A DNA stretch of 64,000 bases, from the NCBI GenBank assembly GCA_020403425.1, contig JADBXR010000008.1, positions 124,001 to 188,000 of the forward strand. Reading direction: 5' to 3'. Position numbers and translations under genes: made by a program. The notes under the pieces are model-generated. The model saw only the letters and a list, made by a program, of their open reading frames with translations, had not been told where the DNA came from and searched no databases. The stretch comes from Chitinophagaceae bacterium (GTDB taxonomy: Bacteria; Bacteroidota; Bacteroidia; Chitinophagales; Chitinophagaceae). The first letter of the stretch is position 1. Every line of letters starts with the position of its first letter. This document shows, piece by piece, positions 34,133-42,914 of the stretch.

Positions 34133-34136
34133 CCGC

Positions 34137-35183
34137 ATGTTGGATGAACTAGACAATTCGCGGGAAGAAGCATCGGAATCGCTATACGAACGAAAGACCT
34201 TCACCATTGACAAAGGGCAGGAACCCCTGCGTATCGACAAATGGCTGCAGATGCACATAGAGGGTGCCAGCCGCAATAAAGTGCAGAATGGTATTGAAGC
34301 CGGTTTTGTTACGGTGAATGGTAAGACAGTCAAGAGCAATTACAAGATCAAACCGGGCGATGATATCCTGCTGCTGAGTCTGGTAAATCCTGAGCATACC
34401 GTCTTAAAGAAAGAAAATATTCCACTGAATATCGTTTACGAAGATGACGCCCTCATGGTCATCAACAAACCCGCCAATATGGTGGTGCACCCGGGCGTGG
34501 GCAATTTCAGCGGAACTTTATTGAATGGAGTGGCCTATCACCTTGAGCAACAGAACCCGGGTATTGACGAGGACATCCTGCCAAGGTTCGGCCTGGTACA
34601 TAGGATCGACAAGAACACAACGGGACTGATCGTACTAGCCAAGAAACCGGAGGCAGCAGCGCATCTTGCCAAACAGTTCTTTCAGCATACCGTGAAAAGA
34701 AAATATGTAGCCCTGGTATGGGGTGATATGGAACAGGATGAAGGAACCATTACGGGCCATATTGCCCGGCACCGCCAGCACCGGAAAATGTTTGATGTAT
34801 ATCCGGAAGGTGAAACGGGGAAACACGCCATTACCCATTACAAGGTTCTGGAACGCTTCAACTATGTGACCCTGGTAGAATGTGTGCTGGAAACCGGCCG
34901 CACGCACCAGATCCGCGTTCATATGAAACATATCGGGCATACCCTCTTTAACGACTGGGAGTATGGTGGCGATAAGATCCTGAAAGGCACCATTTACACC
35001 AAGTACAAACAGTTCGTGGACAATTGTTTTGAGATCTGTCCGCGTTGCGCACTGCATGCAAAAACACTGGGTTTCATACATCCTGTTACACAGAAAGAAA
35101 TGCTGTTCGAATCTCCCTTACCACAAGACATGCAGGGTGTGATCGAAAAATGGAGAAACTACATCAGCCACAGGAACGAATAA
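34137..35183 (+). CDS. RluA/RluD-family 23S rRNA pseudouridine synthase
   Basis: RNA-modifying enzyme, probably isomerising uridines in helix 69 of 23S rRNA as RluD does. From the ATG at 34137 it has 348 residues; the ORF track runs 44 codons further upstream into lipB-divergent sequence. An S4-like RNA-binding domain (30-85, 'RIDKWLQMHIEGASRNKVQNGIE') precedes the catalytic domain with Asp158 in 'VHRIDKNTTGLIVLAK', 'GRTHQIRVHMKHIGHT' and 'RCALHAKTLGFIHP'. RluA or RluC-type specificity cannot be excluded. Confidence 0.92.
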   Translation: MLDELDNSREEASESLYERKTFTIDKGQEPLRIDKWLQMHIEGASRNKVQNGIEAGFVTVNGKTVKSNYKIKPGDDILLLSLVNPEHTVLKKENIPLNIVYEDDALMVINKPANMVVHPGVGNFSGTLLNGVAYHLEQQNPGIDEDILPRFGLVHRIDKNTTGLIVLAKKPEAAAHLAKQFFQHTVKRKYVALVWGDMEQDEGTITGHIARHRQHRKMFDVYPEGETGKHAITHYKVLERFNYVTLVECVLETGRTHQIRVHMKHIGHTLFNDWEYGGDKILKGTIYTKYKQFVDNCFEICPRCALHAKTLGFIHPVTQKEMLFESPLPQDMQGVIEKWRNYISHRNE

Positions 35184-35229
35184 GTTCATCCGCAGGTAAT
35201 ATCAGCTATCGGATTATCAGATACCCGCT

Positions 35230-35237
35230 TATATTTG
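35230..35237 (+). promoter_or_regulatory. -7 box of the bioB promoter
   Basis: TATATTTG lies 19 bases before the bioB ATG, which allows a short untranslated leader. No BirA-type palindrome was seen. Confidence 0.5.
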
Positions 35238-35256
35238 CTTATAAATTCTTTATTCA

Positions 35257-36255
35257 ATGCTTACTGATATCCGAAATAACTGGACACTTGCCGAGATCAA
35301 GGATGTCTACAATACCCCCCTGCTGGAATTGATCTACCGGGCGGCCACACTTCACAGAACCTACAACGATACTGCAGAAGTACAGGTTTGTACTTTGTTA
35401 AGCATTAAAACAGGTGGTTGCAGCGAAGATTGTGCCTACTGTCCGCAGGCGGCCCGTTACAGCACCGGTGTTGAGGTGCAGGCCCTGATGCAGAAAGAGG
35501 AAGTGCTTAGCTATGCAAAGAAGGCCAAAGAAGCCGGCAGTACGCGGTTCTGCATGGGAGCTGCCTGGAGAGAAGTGAGGGACAACCGCGATTTTGACCG
35601 TGTACTGGATATGGTAAAAGGCGTGAACGCAATGGGCATGGAAGTTTGTTGCACCCTGGGCATGCTCACTGAATACCAGGCGCAAAGACTGGCAGATGCC
35701 GGTTTATACGCTTATAACCACAATCTTGACACCAGCAAGGAACATTACGGAGATATCATCACCACCCGCACTTATGACGACCGTTTGCAAACGCTCGACA
35801 ATGTTCGCAAAGCAGGCGTAACCGTTTGTTGCGGCGGCATTATCGGACTGGGGGAAACACATGAGGACCGGATCAAAATGCTGCATACACTGGCCACCAT
35901 GCCTGAACATCCGGAAAGTGTACCCATCAATGCATTGGTACCTGTTGCGGGCACACCTCTGGAGAACAATACCAAAGTGGATATCTGGGACATGGTACGA
36001 ATGATCGCCACAGCAAGGATACTGATGCCGAAGACCATGGTCCGTTTGAGCGCCGGCCGGAACGATATGAGTGTTGCAGAACAGTCGCTCTGTTTTATGG
36101 CAGGAGCCAATTCCATTTTTGCAGGAGAAAAATTATTAACGACCGCCAATCCGGGATTTGAAGCTGACAATGCCATGTTCCAGTTGCTGGGATTAACTCC
36201 ACGAAAAGCTTTTAAGGAGGAAAAACAATATCTGCGGGAAGTTGCAGAAGCATAA
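35257..36255 (+). CDS. bioB: Biotin synthase
   Basis: Radical-SAM enzyme inserting sulfur into dethiobiotin. The 4Fe-4S cluster cysteines are Cys55, Cys59 and Cys62 ('[12 protein letters not shown]'). '[19 protein letters not shown]', 'EVCCTLGML', '[13 protein letters not shown]' and 'RLSAGRNDM' are the conserved SAM, dethiobiotin and 2Fe-2S contact regions. 332 residues, normal length, ATG start. No other bio genes are visible in the window; a small secreted protein follows after 30 bases and might be co-transcribed. Confidence 0.97.
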   Translation: MLTDIRNNWTLAEIKDVYNTPLLELIYRAATLHRTYNDTAEVQVCTLLSIKTGGCSEDCAYCPQAARYSTGVEVQALMQKEEVLSYAKKAKEAGSTRFCMGAAWREVRDNRDFDRVLDMVKGVNAMGMEVCCTLGMLTEYQAQRLADAGLYAYNHNLDTSKEHYGDIITTRTYDDRLQTLDNVRKAGVTVCCGGIIGLGETHEDRIKMLHTLATMPEHPESVPINALVPVAGTPLENNTKVDIWDMVRMIATARILMPKTMVRLSAGRNDMSVAEQSLCFMAGANSIFAGEKLLTTANPGFEADNAMFQLLGLTPRKAFKEEKQYLREVAEA

Positions 36256-36285
36256 ACAAATTTTATTCAATACTAAATCAGCCCC

Positions 36286-36801
36286 ATGAAAAAATTACTT
36301 GCCGCCTGTATGGTATTACTGGCAGTGCAGGCCACAAAGGCCCAGACAACAGACAACCTGAAACTGGTTGATTCCACAACCCCCTTCAAACCCATCAATG
36401 GTGCCATTACGCGCGGCACACTGATCAAAACGAGCAACTATCATTTTTATGAGATCAATGATAAGGTCAACCAGAAATTCAGTAACGCGCAACCACAGCT
36501 GATGGTATACCAGGATGGACGGAAATTCAAGATCAAGATCGAGGGCGTGGAAAAACTGCTTACCTGCAACAAGATCCAGGAAGTGATCGAAAGCAATATC
36601 GACGGAGACTTTAAAGGATGGGATGGCAACAGCAGTTTTAGACTGGTGAACCAGCAGGAATGGAAACAGGACAGCCCAACCAGCACCGTATTCGCCAACC
36701 TCTATCGTCCGGCAGTGATCATCTACCTTACCAGTGAAGGTTATAAGATGAAGATCGAGGGATTGAATGAGGATCCGATACTGGTGAAAAAGATCAGGTA
36801 A
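36286..36801 (+). CDS. Secreted protein of unknown function
   Basis: 171 residues with a clear signal peptide (MKKLLAACMVLLAVQATKA|Q). The mature part contains two related stretches, 'GRKFKIKIEGVEKLL' and 'GYKMKIEGLNEDPI', suggesting a small beta-rich domain with internal symmetry. No family was recognised. It lies 30 bases after bioB and converges with the surface-protein gene. Periplasmic location is inferred from the signal. Confidence 0.6.
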   Translation: MKKLLAACMVLLAVQATKAQTTDNLKLVDSTTPFKPINGAITRGTLIKTSNYHFYEINDKVNQKFSNAQPQLMVYQDGRKFKIKIEGVEKLLTCNKIQEVIESNIDGDFKGWDGNSSFRLVNQQEWKQDSPTSTVFANLYRPAVIIYLTSEGYKMKIEGLNEDPILVKKIR

Positions 36802-36805
36802 ACCA

Positions 36806-38740
36806 TCATCGAACAATCATCACCCACCCCGAAACAGGTGGTTGACCGATGTTCATATCTATCACATAATAATAGGTGGCAAGGGGTAAGGGGTGACCAT
36901 GATGAGTACCATCCCACTCCCTGCCACCTGTTTTTGTTTCAAACACTACCTGACCGTTACGACTGAACACTCTCAGGGTGGCCAAAGGATAGGTATCCAT
37001 ATTACGGATGACCCAGGTATCATTGATCCCATCTCCATTGGGCGAGAACACATTCGGTATTTGTAATTTCTTATACACACGCACAAAAGCCTCATCGGTT
37101 TCAACTGGGCAACCTGACCCGGAAACAGCCGATAAGGTATACGTGGTATTATCTACCGGATCCACAACAGGGGTGGCTGTATTGCCATTCCGTATATTCA
37201 CAGAGGGTGTCCAGTAAATATCTGATGGCGTTCCCTGGATCATGCCGTTCAGGGTTACGGTATCCCCTTCAAAAATAGCTTTATCGGGCCCTGCATTCAC
37301 AATCAAACGTTTGAACACCCCTACCCGTATATAGCCTGAGTCCCTACATCCGTATTGATTTGACACAACTACCTTATATACGGTCGTGTCTATGGGTGAA
37401 GCCAGGGGACTGGCGGATGTGCTATCTGATAATCCGTTGACCGGCCACCAACGGTAGGATGTTCCACCAGAGGCAGACAACAGGGTGCTGGCCCCTTCAC
37501 AAATATCTACACCGGCACTGACCGAAGCTTTCACCCCGGGGAATACCGCAATGTGAAAAGAATCAACGCGGGTACAGCCCGGCTCTGTTCTCACAAGAAC
37601 GGTATACCATCCGGAATCTTTTTCAGTAACCTGATAAATAAATGGGTTCCTGACCTTGGAAACAAAACCGTTGGGTCCCGACCATTGATAGGTAAACGCA
37701 GATCCGTCCACTGCTTCCAGCCTGAAATCAGACCCGATACAGCCTACCTGTTTGGCATTGGCACCCAACGGAGGCAATGGATTTACATTCACAACGGTAA
37801 CATTAGAAGCAATACGACAGGACAATGAACTGAAATTAACCGCCTCGGCCATCACTGCCCGGTAATAGTACATGCCGCCCGAGGATGCTTTCCGGGTAAA
37901 GGTCAGCGATGTTTCGCCGGCAATGTCTTTCCAGGTCTTGCCTGAATCCAGGCTAATTTGCCATTGCACCAATGGTTGTGCATATTCTGCAGGATACCCG
38001 GTGGTAAACAGCAGATCGGTCTGCTGGTTCTCACACAGATCCACCACTGCCTGCATGGTGCCATTTACACTGGATGTAATATTGGGGCCACAGGGTCGGA
38101 ATGTGATATCATCCAATGCCAGGTCATTTCCACATTGAGATCCGCCGGGCGAGTTATTGGTGATTCGTAATACGACCGTATTGATACCGGGTGGCGTTTT
38201 AAAAAAAGTGCCGTATTGTTTCCACACTTTCTGGTTCTCAAAAGGAATATCCCCTGTATCGAATTTTTTGAGCAAGACACCCGTGGTGGTTTCAATACGG
38301 AAAGTGAGGTTGGGTTTCACGCCTGTTCCACCACAGGAAGAAGGCTTGAGCACATTTGCCACCCAGGTAGCGAATTCGAAAGTGGTGTTAACGCATAAAC
38401 CCCTTACGGTATCTACATAAAACTCACTGGGGTCAGGTGAGGCATTCACTAACATGAACCTGCCTCCCACATCACCGGTATGATCACCCACCATCAGGTG
38501 CCAGCTATTGCTGAAACAACCAAAAGAAGAATTGGTCAGGGTGTAATAACCATCGTTGGGACAGGTACTGGTGGTATAATTGAGGTTGGTGACTCCTGCT
38601 TTCAGCGGTCCCCGGGGAGTTGCATCGGAGCCAAAGGTCACATTCACTACAGGATCGCCCAAACTTCCGTTGCAGAGTTGCCCTTTCACCTGATAAAAGC
38701 AGATACAGAACAATAAAAGATGGAACAGTTTTGTTTTCAT
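36806..38740 (-). CDS. Surface protein with gliding-motility/T9SS C-terminal domain
   Basis: 644-residue exported protein (signal peptide MKTKLFHLLLFCICFYQVKG). A jelly-roll-like N-terminal region (about 25-220, ending 'CGNDLALDDITFRPCG', typical of MAM/lectin-type modules) is followed by Ig-like domains ('YQWSGPNGFVS', 'DICEGASTLLSASGGTSYRW', 'NAGPDKAIFEGDTVTLNG'). The last 85 residues start 'IPNVFSPNGDGINDTWVIRN' and match the gliding-motility-associated (CHU_C, type B) sorting domain recognised by the type IX secretion system. Such proteins reach the cell surface or medium; the function of this one is likely adhesion. Confidence 0.88.
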   Translation of the reverse strand: MKTKLFHLLLFCICFYQVKGQLCNGSLGDPVVNVTFGSDATPRGPLKAGVTNLNYTTSTCPNDGYYTLTNSSFGCFSNSWHLMVGDHTGDVGGRFMLVNASPDPSEFYVDTVRGLCVNTTFEFATWVANVLKPSSCGGTGVKPNLTFRIETTTGVLLKKFDTGDIPFENQKVWKQYGTFFKTPPGINTVVLRITNNSPGGSQCGNDLALDDITFRPCGPNITSSVNGTMQAVVDLCENQQTDLLFTTGYPAEYAQPLVQWQISLDSGKTWKDIAGETSLTFTRKASSGGMYYYRAVMAEAVNFSSLSCRIASNVTVVNVNPLPPLGANAKQVGCIGSDFRLEAVDGSAFTYQWSGPNGFVSKVRNPFIYQVTEKDSGWYTVLVRTEPGCTRVDSFHIAVFPGVKASVSAGVDICEGASTLLSASGGTSYRWWPVNGLSDSTSASPLASPIDTTVYKVVVSNQYGCRDSGYIRVGVFKRLIVNAGPDKAIFEGDTVTLNGMIQGTPSDIYWTPSVNIRNGNTATPVVDPVDNTTYTLSAVSGSGCPVETDEAFVRVYKKLQIPNVFSPNGDGINDTWVIRNMDTYPLATLRVFSRNGQVVFETKTGGREWDGTHHGHPLPLATYYYVIDMNIGQPPVSGWVMIVR

Positions 38741-38844
38741 GATAGTTCCCGGCCCCGCATGTACAGGCGAAAAGAATGAATGATTATCCGCTTAAAAATA
38801 CGAATAAATACCCGTTGGATCTTAGCGCAGTAAGGTAAGCTCAT

Positions 38845-38873
38845 AAAAAAGGGCTACTGTGTTACAGCAGCCC
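38845..38873 (-). terminator. Terminator of the hexosaminidase gene
   Basis: Minus strand GGGCTGCTGT - AAC - ACAGTAGCCC (one G-U pair) followed by six T, 20 bases after the stop of the GH20 gene. Confidence 0.88.
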
Positions 38874-38892
38874 TTTTACCGGGATCAAACTT

Positions 38893-40806
38893 TTATTTCT
38901 TTTTCTCAGCCCTGGCCCTTAACTCAGACAAAGGCATTGCGATTATGCGCCCCTTCTGTTTTCCATCCTTATAAGTGACCACTTTCAGCATGACCGCATC
39001 TTTGGGCGCGATCAGCGCAGAACTGTATACAGGATAATGATTGTCTGGAAAACTGTTATCAAAACTGTAATGAATATCCAGTGACGCCACTTCCTTACCC
39101 AGTTCGATCTTCAGTTTACCGTCACTGGTGATGCTGGATTCAAAACTGGGATCATATACGCTGGGAGCATATTTCTTATCGGCCACATCGTAGCGCTGAA
39201 AATGTTGTTCTACTTTACCAAAGAAATGTTCCCAGTTCTTTTTCTCTTTGGGCGACCATAGTATTTCAGAAATAGCAAATGCACGTGGCCAGGTCATGTA
39301 TTGCTGATGGCGCATGTTATACACCTGCTCGGTCCATAAGTTGGCTTGTCCGCCTTTGATGTATTTGGGATCCACTTCAGCCGGCACGGGTTCAAACTCA
39401 TAGGTCTTATTCAAACGGAGCGAAGCATAGATACGTGGTTCCACAATAGGATCGCCCTGCATATAATCCAGATAGGCATAAGTGGTAGGACTCATCACCA
39501 CTTCATGCTTCATTTGTGCAGCTTTGATACCACCTTTCATACCCTGCCAGCTCATAACAGCTGCTCCGGGTGCCAGACCACCCTCCAGTATCTCATCCCA
39601 TCCCAGGAATTTCTTTCCCTTGGATGAAACGATCTTCTCTAGTCGCTTCTCAAAGTAGCTTTGCACCTCTTCCATATGCGTAAGTCCCTCACGTTTCATC
39701 AGCTCTTTAACAGCATCTGATTTTGCCCAATAATTTTTCGGACACTCATCGCCACCCACATGGATATATTCGAACGGGAACAGCTGTGCCACCTGTGTCA
39801 TTACTTTATCCAGGAACTCATATACTTTTTCATTCGCCGGACAGAGGGTATTATCCACCAATGCTGTGGGTGGATTACCATGCGACCAGTCCATGATCTC
39901 CTCACCGGAACGAACCTGGTAAGTATTGGCTTCGGGTGTACAGGACAGCTCTGGATAAGACACCACAGCAGCCAGACTATGCCCAGGCACATCGATCTCA
40001 GGAAGGATATTTACAAAACGATCTTTTGCATATTGTACCAACTCCTTAATATCTTCCTGCGTATAGAATCCACCGAAATCCTTAGGCTCGTCAGGTGTTG
40101 GTTTGCTGAATGTGCCGAAATAACCTACTTTCTTTACATTCCAGGCCCCTACCTCTGTCAGCTTGGGTAATCCTTTGATCTCCAGGCGCCAGCCCTCATC
40201 ATCGGTCAGGTGCAGGTGTAATAGGTTGTACTTATAACGGACCATATCATCGATGAACTGCTTTACTTCTGCCTTGGTAAAGAAGTGGCGTACCACATCG
40301 AACATAAGGCCCCTCCAGCCAAAACGGGGCACATCGGTGATCTCTACCACCGGAGCCTCCCATTTTACCCCGGCAACTTTTGTTGCACTCTCGATCTCTT
40401 TGGGAAAGAGCTGGAGCAGCGTCTGTACTCCATAGAACAAACCGGCGGGCTCATTGGCCTTGATCACCACGTTTTTGGTGGTAACAGACAACTGGTATCC
40501 TTCCTTACCAATGGATTTATCTTCCGTCTTGTTCAACACAAGCCGTATATCGGCACCAGGTAATTGCTGGCTGACCGTGTACGAGCTGCCAGCAGTACCG
40601 GAAAAATGTTTTTTCAGCGTGGCCATTACCTGCACCAATTCTGGATCCGAAGGGGCTTCGATACGTAGGTTGGCAGGCAGTTTAAAAACGCCCTCACCCT
40701 GCTTAACCGAAACCGGTTCAGGGATGATGGCAATGTTCTTTTTAGCAGACTGGGCAATACCTGCCAGGCAAAAGAACAGGCAACAGATCGTTAATGTTTT
40801 TTTCAT
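38893..40806 (-). CDS. Beta-N-acetylhexosaminidase, GH20
   Basis: Glycoside hydrolase that removes terminal GlcNAc/GalNAc from chitin fragments, glycans or cell-wall sugars. It has a signal peptide (MKKTLTICCLFFCLAGIA), an N-terminal GH20b alpha/beta domain (about 25-150), then the catalytic barrel with 'GWRGLMFDVVRHFFTK', 'HLHLTDDEGWRLEI' and the catalytic pair Asp353-Glu354 in 'HVGGDECPKNYW'. 637 residues, with a C-terminal extension that may carry a chitobiase C-terminal-like domain. Likely periplasmic or outer-membrane associated. Ends at a clear terminator and diverges from the HAD gene. Confidence 0.95.
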   Translation of the reverse strand: MKKTLTICCLFFCLAGIAQSAKKNIAIIPEPVSVKQGEGVFKLPANLRIEAPSDPELVQVMATLKKHFSGTAGSSYTVSQQLPGADIRLVLNKTEDKSIGKEGYQLSVTTKNVVIKANEPAGLFYGVQTLLQLFPKEIESATKVAGVKWEAPVVEITDVPRFGWRGLMFDVVRHFFTKAEVKQFIDDMVRYKYNLLHLHLTDDEGWRLEIKGLPKLTEVGAWNVKKVGYFGTFSKPTPDEPKDFGGFYTQEDIKELVQYAKDRFVNILPEIDVPGHSLAAVVSYPELSCTPEANTYQVRSGEEIMDWSHGNPPTALVDNTLCPANEKVYEFLDKVMTQVAQLFPFEYIHVGGDECPKNYWAKSDAVKELMKREGLTHMEEVQSYFEKRLEKIVSSKGKKFLGWDEILEGGLAPGAAVMSWQGMKGGIKAAQMKHEVVMSPTTYAYLDYMQGDPIVEPRIYASLRLNKTYEFEPVPAEVDPKYIKGGQANLWTEQVYNMRHQQYMTWPRAFAISEILWSPKEKKNWEHFFGKVEQHFQRYDVADKKYAPSVYDPSFESSITSDGKLKIELGKEVASLDIHYSFDNSFPDNHYPVYSSALIAPKDAVMLKVVTYKDGKQKGRIIAMPLSELRARAEKKK

Positions 40807-40896
40807 GCAGAGAATTTTGTAAAGTGTTAATATAAAAAGTAAAAAATGGGCTTAAATAAATATTTTTAAGTTCTCATCCATCTTCATCAAACAATT

Positions 40897-41577
40897 ATGC
40901 ATCCGATACGTGCCATTCTATTCGACCTTGACGGTGTGATCGTTGATTCCAATCCGGCTATTGAGCACTTCTGGAAGAGCATTACCGACCAGGAAGGTAT
41001 TGAACTTACCGATCTTGCCATCCGAACCTGGATCCATGGCAGGAAAGTAGGCGATACACTGTCCGGACTATTCGGTCATCTATCCGAAGAACGGCACCAG
41101 GAGATCCGGGAAGCCGCCCAGCAATTCGACCTGAGCATTACACCCAAAGCTGTAGCTGGTGTAACGGATTTCATTAGGCAACTTCAGAAACAGTCCTTAC
41201 CTGTTGGCCTTGTTACCAGCTCACATCATTCCCGGATGCTGAAAATGATTACACAACTGGATATCCATAACCAGTTCACCCATTTTGTAACGGCACAGGA
41301 TGTGAGTAAAGGCAAACCCGATCCTGAGCCCTACCTGGCCATGAGCAGCAAAATGGAGCTGGATCCTGGCCATTGTCTTGTATTCGAAGATGCCATCAGT
41401 GGTATCCAGTCTGCCCAAAAAGCAGGCATGCACAGCATCGGCATCGGTAAAGACTGGGCCCGGAAGGACCTTTGTTTACACGGTGCCAAAGATGTGATCA
41501 GTGATTTTTGCGAGATCATTATCCATCAAAGAACTTTTACCACACCCAACGGGACGGTCTTTACCTCCGTTGGATGA
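40897..41577 (+). CDS. HAD-superfamily phosphatase / beta-phosphoglucomutase-like
   Basis: Cytoplasmic HAD subfamily IA hydrolase, 226 residues. Motif I is 'LFDLDGVIVDSN' (Asp10 nucleophile, Asp12), motif II 'LVTSSH', the motif III Lys is in 'KGKPDPEPY', and motif IV is 'VFEDAISGIQSA'. The helical cap between motifs I and II is of the type used on small phosphorylated sugars. Substrate unknown. It converges with the haloperoxidase gene, with 4 bases between the stops. Confidence 0.88.
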   Translation: MHPIRAILFDLDGVIVDSNPAIEHFWKSITDQEGIELTDLAIRTWIHGRKVGDTLSGLFGHLSEERHQEIREAAQQFDLSITPKAVAGVTDFIRQLQKQSLPVGLVTSSHHSRMLKMITQLDIHNQFTHFVTAQDVSKGKPDPEPYLAMSSKMELDPGHCLVFEDAISGIQSAQKAGMHSIGIGKDWARKDLCLHGAKDVISDFCEIIIHQRTFTTPNGTVFTSVG

Positions 41578-41581
41578 GGTA

Positions 41582-42898
41582 TCACTTGTATAACTTGTTA
41601 ATGATATTGGCACCAACCTTTTTACCCGCTTCTGCACCAACGTCAACGCTATTCCGGTAGTGGATGCCTCCATATACACGGCTGATAGACGCTTCAGCAG
41701 CTGCTTCCTGGAACGAGTTAAAATGCCTTTGCATACCGATATAACGAAGATCACTGGTATCCTGGAATTCAAATTTCTCACCATATAAATGCGCCAGTAC
41801 CACTGCAGCTGCTGCCGTAATAGTGCTATGTCCGCTGGTATATTCCGGGAATGGCGGCGTTTGCAGGAAAGGTGTCCAGCCCTTATCGATATGTTCATTG
41901 ATCACGGTAACCGGGCGCACAACATTACTTCTGTATTTCTCATCCCAACAAGAGATAAAGGCATCATATAAAGCGATCGCTGTTAACGCATACCCCTGCG
42001 CTGTTTTCACGGCATCGGCTTTGGACGACTGGGCCGCAATGGCTGCAATGCCCATCCAGTGGCCGCCGGGTGTGATCTTTTTATTACCAAACATCATATG
42101 ACCCGAGTGCTCTATCACAAAGGGATTGTCATCCCAGTACTTTGCGATCGTCTTTTCCTCTTCAGTAAGGTTGCGGGCAATATTGTACACTTCCATCACT
42201 TCTTTGAAGAATACACTGTTGGTATCGGTACTGTATTTGGGCGGGCGGGCAGGTTTGAACTGGGCGGCAGAATCCAATGCCATCGGCTTCATGGTATTCC
42301 AGCACCATTCTACTCCATCGAGGTAATCAGGAGGTGTGGGATGCCATTGCCCCGGATCATTGTTGCCAAGGAATTTGGGCTTGCCACGGGATAAAGCATA
42401 TCCATCACTGGCGGCCCGTGCCAGCACCGTTCTGGCAATGGTATCGCCGAATGCTACCGACCTTTTGAAGGTCTCTTCATCCATGGAAGAACGGAACTTA
42501 TCCATTGTGGCTTTTTCATAAGCCTTCAATGAATCCAGTGAAAAAACGACCTTATGAACCACTGTAAAAAAAGCCTGCGTAGCCGCCAGTGCATAATTGT
42601 AGCTCTTATTCTTCTCCGGTTCCGGCATCGGCTTGAATCCATTCAGTTTCGCTGTGATAGAGGCTGTTCCCGGCTTGGCAAACCGGATGGCTTCATAAGA
42701 AGCAAGGGATGAGTATACATAGATCCTGCTGCTTACCGGCGGGGTGAACACATCGTAGATGATGATCTGTGTGAGCTGGTCCTGGTTATTGTGCAACACT
42801 TCCGCTTCATTAATGGCCGTGCCTTTCTTACCTCCGCAGGCGCTAAACAGCCAGAGACCTGTTGCCATCATCAGCCCTGCATAAAAATGTTTTTTCAT
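41582..42898 (-). CDS. Vanadium-dependent haloperoxidase / PAP2-like lipoprotein
   Basis: 438-residue predicted lipoprotein (lipobox LFSAC, Cys21). The C-terminal domain shows the full vanadate/phosphate-binding signature shared by vanadium haloperoxidases and PAP2 phosphatases: Lys321-x6-Arg328-Pro, Ser355-Gly356-His357 (YTSGHST) and Arg407-x5-His413 (SRVYGGIHYRNSVD). Overall length and the long helical N-terminal half fit the haloperoxidase-like branch better than small PAP2 enzymes. Whether it oxidises halides or hydrolyses phosphate is not decided by sequence. It begins 16 bases after the VCBS gene on the same strand, so they are co-transcribed. Confidence 0.88.
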   Translation of the reverse strand: MKKHFYAGLMMATGLWLFSACGGKKGTAINEAEVLHNNQDQLTQIIIYDVFTPPVSSRIYVYSSLASYEAIRFAKPGTASITAKLNGFKPMPEPEKNKSYNYALAATQAFFTVVHKVVFSLDSLKAYEKATMDKFRSSMDEETFKRSVAFGDTIARTVLARAASDGYALSRGKPKFLGNNDPGQWHPTPPDYLDGVEWCWNTMKPMALDSAAQFKPARPPKYSTDTNSVFFKEVMEVYNIARNLTEEEKTIAKYWDDNPFVIEHSGHMMFGNKKITPGGHWMGIAAIAAQSSKADAVKTAQGYALTAIALYDAFISCWDEKYRSNVVRPVTVINEHIDKGWTPFLQTPPFPEYTSGHSTITAAAAVVLAHLYGEKFEFQDTSDLRYIGMQRHFNSFQEAAAEASISRVYGGIHYRNSVDVGAEAGKKVGANIINKLYK

Positions 42899-42914
42899 AT
42901 TTTGGTTCTTTACA

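Noticed and set aside
34005-34136. N-terminal extension of the RluD-type ORF
   Set aside because: It overlaps the divergent lipB start and promoter; family proteins begin near the ATG at 34137.
36316-36816. 166-residue minus-strand ORF opposite the small secreted protein
   Set aside because: Shadow of a gene with a clear signal peptide; no start or domain support.
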